In this document: positions 62,887 to 64,000 of the stretch, in pieces
Position numbering within the stretch: position 1 is the stretch's first letter
Layout: each line of letters begins with the position of its first letter
Assembly (NCBI RefSeq): GCF_018449515.1
Contig: NZ_JAAVUQ010000019.1
Coordinates: forward strand, 62,001 to 126,000
Length of the DNA stretch: 64,000 nt
Direction of reading: 5' to 3'
From: Caballeronia sp. dw_19
Lineage (GTDB): Bacteria > Pseudomonadota > Gammaproteobacteria > Burkholderiales > Burkholderiaceae
The notes under the pieces: generated by a model
Databases searched by the model: none
Seen by the model: the letters and a program-made list of their open reading frames with translations, nothing else
Told to the model about the DNA's origin: nothing
Translations under genes and position numbers: made by a program

Positions 62887-63582
62887 ATGCTTGGCATCGT
62901 CATTCCCGCTCATAACGAAGGGGCACATATCGGGGCGTGCGTAAGCGCGGCAAAACGCGCGGCGAATCATCATGAATTGCTGGGGGAGGACGTGCGCGTG
63001 ATCGTGGTCGTCGATCATTGCACCGACGATACCGCCGCTATCGCTGCCTCGCTGGGGGCCGACGTGCTCAGTGTGAGCGCGCGCAATGTAGGCGTGGCGC
63101 GGGCGGAGGGGGCGCACCGCGCGTTGTCGCTGGGCGCGCGCTGGCTGGCGTTCACCGATGCAGACAGTGTCGTCGCCGATGACTGGCTGGCCCGGCAGCT
63201 CGATTGTCGCGCCGATGCGGTGTGCGGCGTGATCGCCGTCCACGACTGGTCGCCGCATCTGGCGGCCGTGCGGGAACATTTCGCGCGCACTTATACCGAT
63301 GCCGACGGTCATCGGCACATTCATGGCGCGAACATGGGGGTATCGGCGGAAGCGTATGTGCGGGTAGGCGGCTTCGCGCCGCTCGAACACAGCGAGGACG
63401 TGGCGCTGGTGGAAGCGTTGATTGCGGACGGGGCATCGATCGCATGGAGCGCTTTACCGAGAGTGGTCACGAGTGCGCGCACGGATTTCCGCGCGCTGAA
63501 GGGGTTTGGCGCGACGCTGGTGGATGTGAGTCGGCGATGTTTTTTGGCGGAGACAGACGAGGATGGGGCGTTGGCGGCTTGA
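62887..63582 (+). CDS. Glycosyltransferase family 2 protein
   Basis: 231 residues with GT-A signatures: MLGIVIPAHNEGAHIGACVS, VIVVVDHCTDDTAAIAASLG and the DxD motif in WLAFTDADSVVADDWLARQ. VGVARAEGAHRAL and HIHGANMGVSAEAYVRVGGF complete the family pattern. The start at 62887 is preceded by AAGGGAG; an upstream frame extension is ignored. Only about 230 residues long, it lacks membrane helices and is probably a soluble sugar transferase. Genes of this type often accompany methyltransferases and reductases outside the window, but no partner is visible here. Confidence 0.9.
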   Translation: MLGIVIPAHNEGAHIGACVSAAKRAANHHELLGEDVRVIVVVDHCTDDTAAIAASLGADVLSVSARNVGVARAEGAHRALSLGARWLAFTDADSVVADDWLARQLDCRADAVCGVIAVHDWSPHLAAVREHFARTYTDADGHRHIHGANMGVSAEAYVRVGGFAPLEHSEDVALVEALIADGASIAWSALPRVVTSARTDFRALKGFGATLVDVSRRCFLAETDEDGALAA

Positions 63583-63736
63583 GAGATTGGGGATCGGATG
63601 CGCGAGCCAATGTGATTTGCGTCTTGCCGACAGCGTGACTGTTGCGGCATTTTTATCGCAATGGAGCAATCAGATCTCCCATGAAGTTCGGTTCCGGATG
63701 CTATATGGACGGATAGCGCTCGATCGCTTCAACATC

Positions 63737-64000
63737 TCAATGCAACTGCAAATCCTCCGGTAAATCCACATCGCGCAAAATGTTCGCGTCCTCAACGTCG
63801 ATGCGCTGAACCGCTTCCGACATAAACAACGCCCTCGCGCCGGCGTCGCCGTCGAGCGCGCTGAGCGCCTCCAGATGCATGGCGCCAAACCCCGCAGGAT
63901 GTCCCCTTTGCCCGCGGTAAAACGGCGCAACAATCGAGGCCCCCGCGTCCAGCGATCGCGCCACCGCCTCGACCGTCCCGGGCTCGATCCACGGCATATC
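63737..64000 (-). CDS. MobA-like nucleotidyltransferase (MocA-type), C-terminal part
   Basis: The frame runs off the right edge; 87 C-terminal residues are visible, beginning with Asp and then MPWIEPGTVEAVARSLDAGA. IVAPFYRGQRGHPAGFG and the tail ILRDVDLPEDLQ (the DIDTPEDL-like block) are typical of the CTP:molybdopterin cytidylyltransferase/MobA-like NTP transferase family. It would attach CMP or GMP to the molybdenum cofactor. It may serve the xanthine dehydrogenase-type or other molybdenum enzymes of this organism. Confidence 0.9.
   Translation of the reverse strand, partial: DMPWIEPGTVEAVARSLDAGASIVAPFYRGQRGHPAGFGAMHLEALSALDGDAGARALFMSEAVQRIDVEDANILRDVDLPEDLQLH

Overview
The window is GC-rich, gene-dense chromosomal DNA of a Burkholderiaceae beta-proteobacterium, most likely Paraburkholderia or Caballeronia. 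The evidence is two Burkholderiales-type trimeric porins, an assimilatory nitrate reductase fused to a CysJ-like diflavin reductase, a polyhydroxyalkanoate (PHA) depolymerase-like protein, many MFS and APC transporters, and a dispersed repeat carrying a TTTCTTTGTC/GACAAAGAAA hairpin. No tRNA, rRNA, CRISPR array, transposase or prophage was seen. Both window ends cut genes: an outer-membrane efflux lipoprotein on the left and a MocA-like nucleotidyltransferase on the right.

Layout. 0-1.2 kb: 3' end of an efflux outer-membrane gene, then repeat copy A. 1.4-5.8 kb: ATP-grasp, alpha-E, transglutaminase and Anbu proteasome-like genes in a row. 6-9.3 kb: porin and a BrkB/YihY membrane protein with a DUF883-like tail. 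9.7-21.6 kb: nitrate assimilation. SUMT (siroheme), nasT and nasS run leftward; narK, nirB, nirD and the nasA-cysJ fusion run rightward. 21.6-24.3 kb: MFS transporter and amidohydrolase. 24.3-25.6 kb: two inverted repeat copies (B and C). 25.6-32.6 kb: acyltransferase, acyl-CoA dehydrogenase, large patatin-like membrane protein, glycosyltransferase. 32.9-35.9 kb: an SDR/MFS/IclR unit. 36.2-39.4 kb: cold-shock protein, amino-acid permease, DAHP synthase. 39.6-42.6 kb: GntR/FadR regulator with MFS transporter, then a RelE/Phd-type toxin-antitoxin pair. 42.8-49.1 kb: manganese catalase, ribbon-helix-helix protein with PHA depolymerase, deaminase, chemoreceptor, second porin. 49.5-51.7 kb: sulfide oxidation pair (Blh persulfide dioxygenase and SQR). 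51.7-54.2 kb: an eroded region with a frameshifted gene and several very small genes. 54.4-64 kb: hipBA-like pair, sugar efflux MFS, YdeP-type molybdenum oxidoreductase, DUF4160/DUF2442-like pair, glycosyltransferase, MocA fragment.

The most striking feature is the 740-base gap between the SUMT and narK genes. It reads as one symmetrical nitrogen-control module: two GCAC-N7-GTGC palindromes 21 bases apart (NtrC-like sites), two divergent sigma-54 promoters with exact GG-N10-GC spacing, and just after each predicted start an ANTAR-type leader. Each leader has two hairpins with hexaloops carrying A1 and G4, the second overlapping an intrinsic terminator. The nasT gene nearby encodes the ANTAR antiterminator expected to act on them, and nasS its nitrate sensor. 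Nitrogen limitation (NtrC, sigma-54) and nitrate presence (NasS/NasT antitermination) would therefore be combined on both arms of the pathway. Other predicted regulatory elements are three ATAGT-N3-ACTAT operators around the GntR gene, a palindrome upstream of the SDR gene, overlapping palindromes at the toxin-antitoxin promoter, and an apparently leaderless hipB start inside an inverted repeat.
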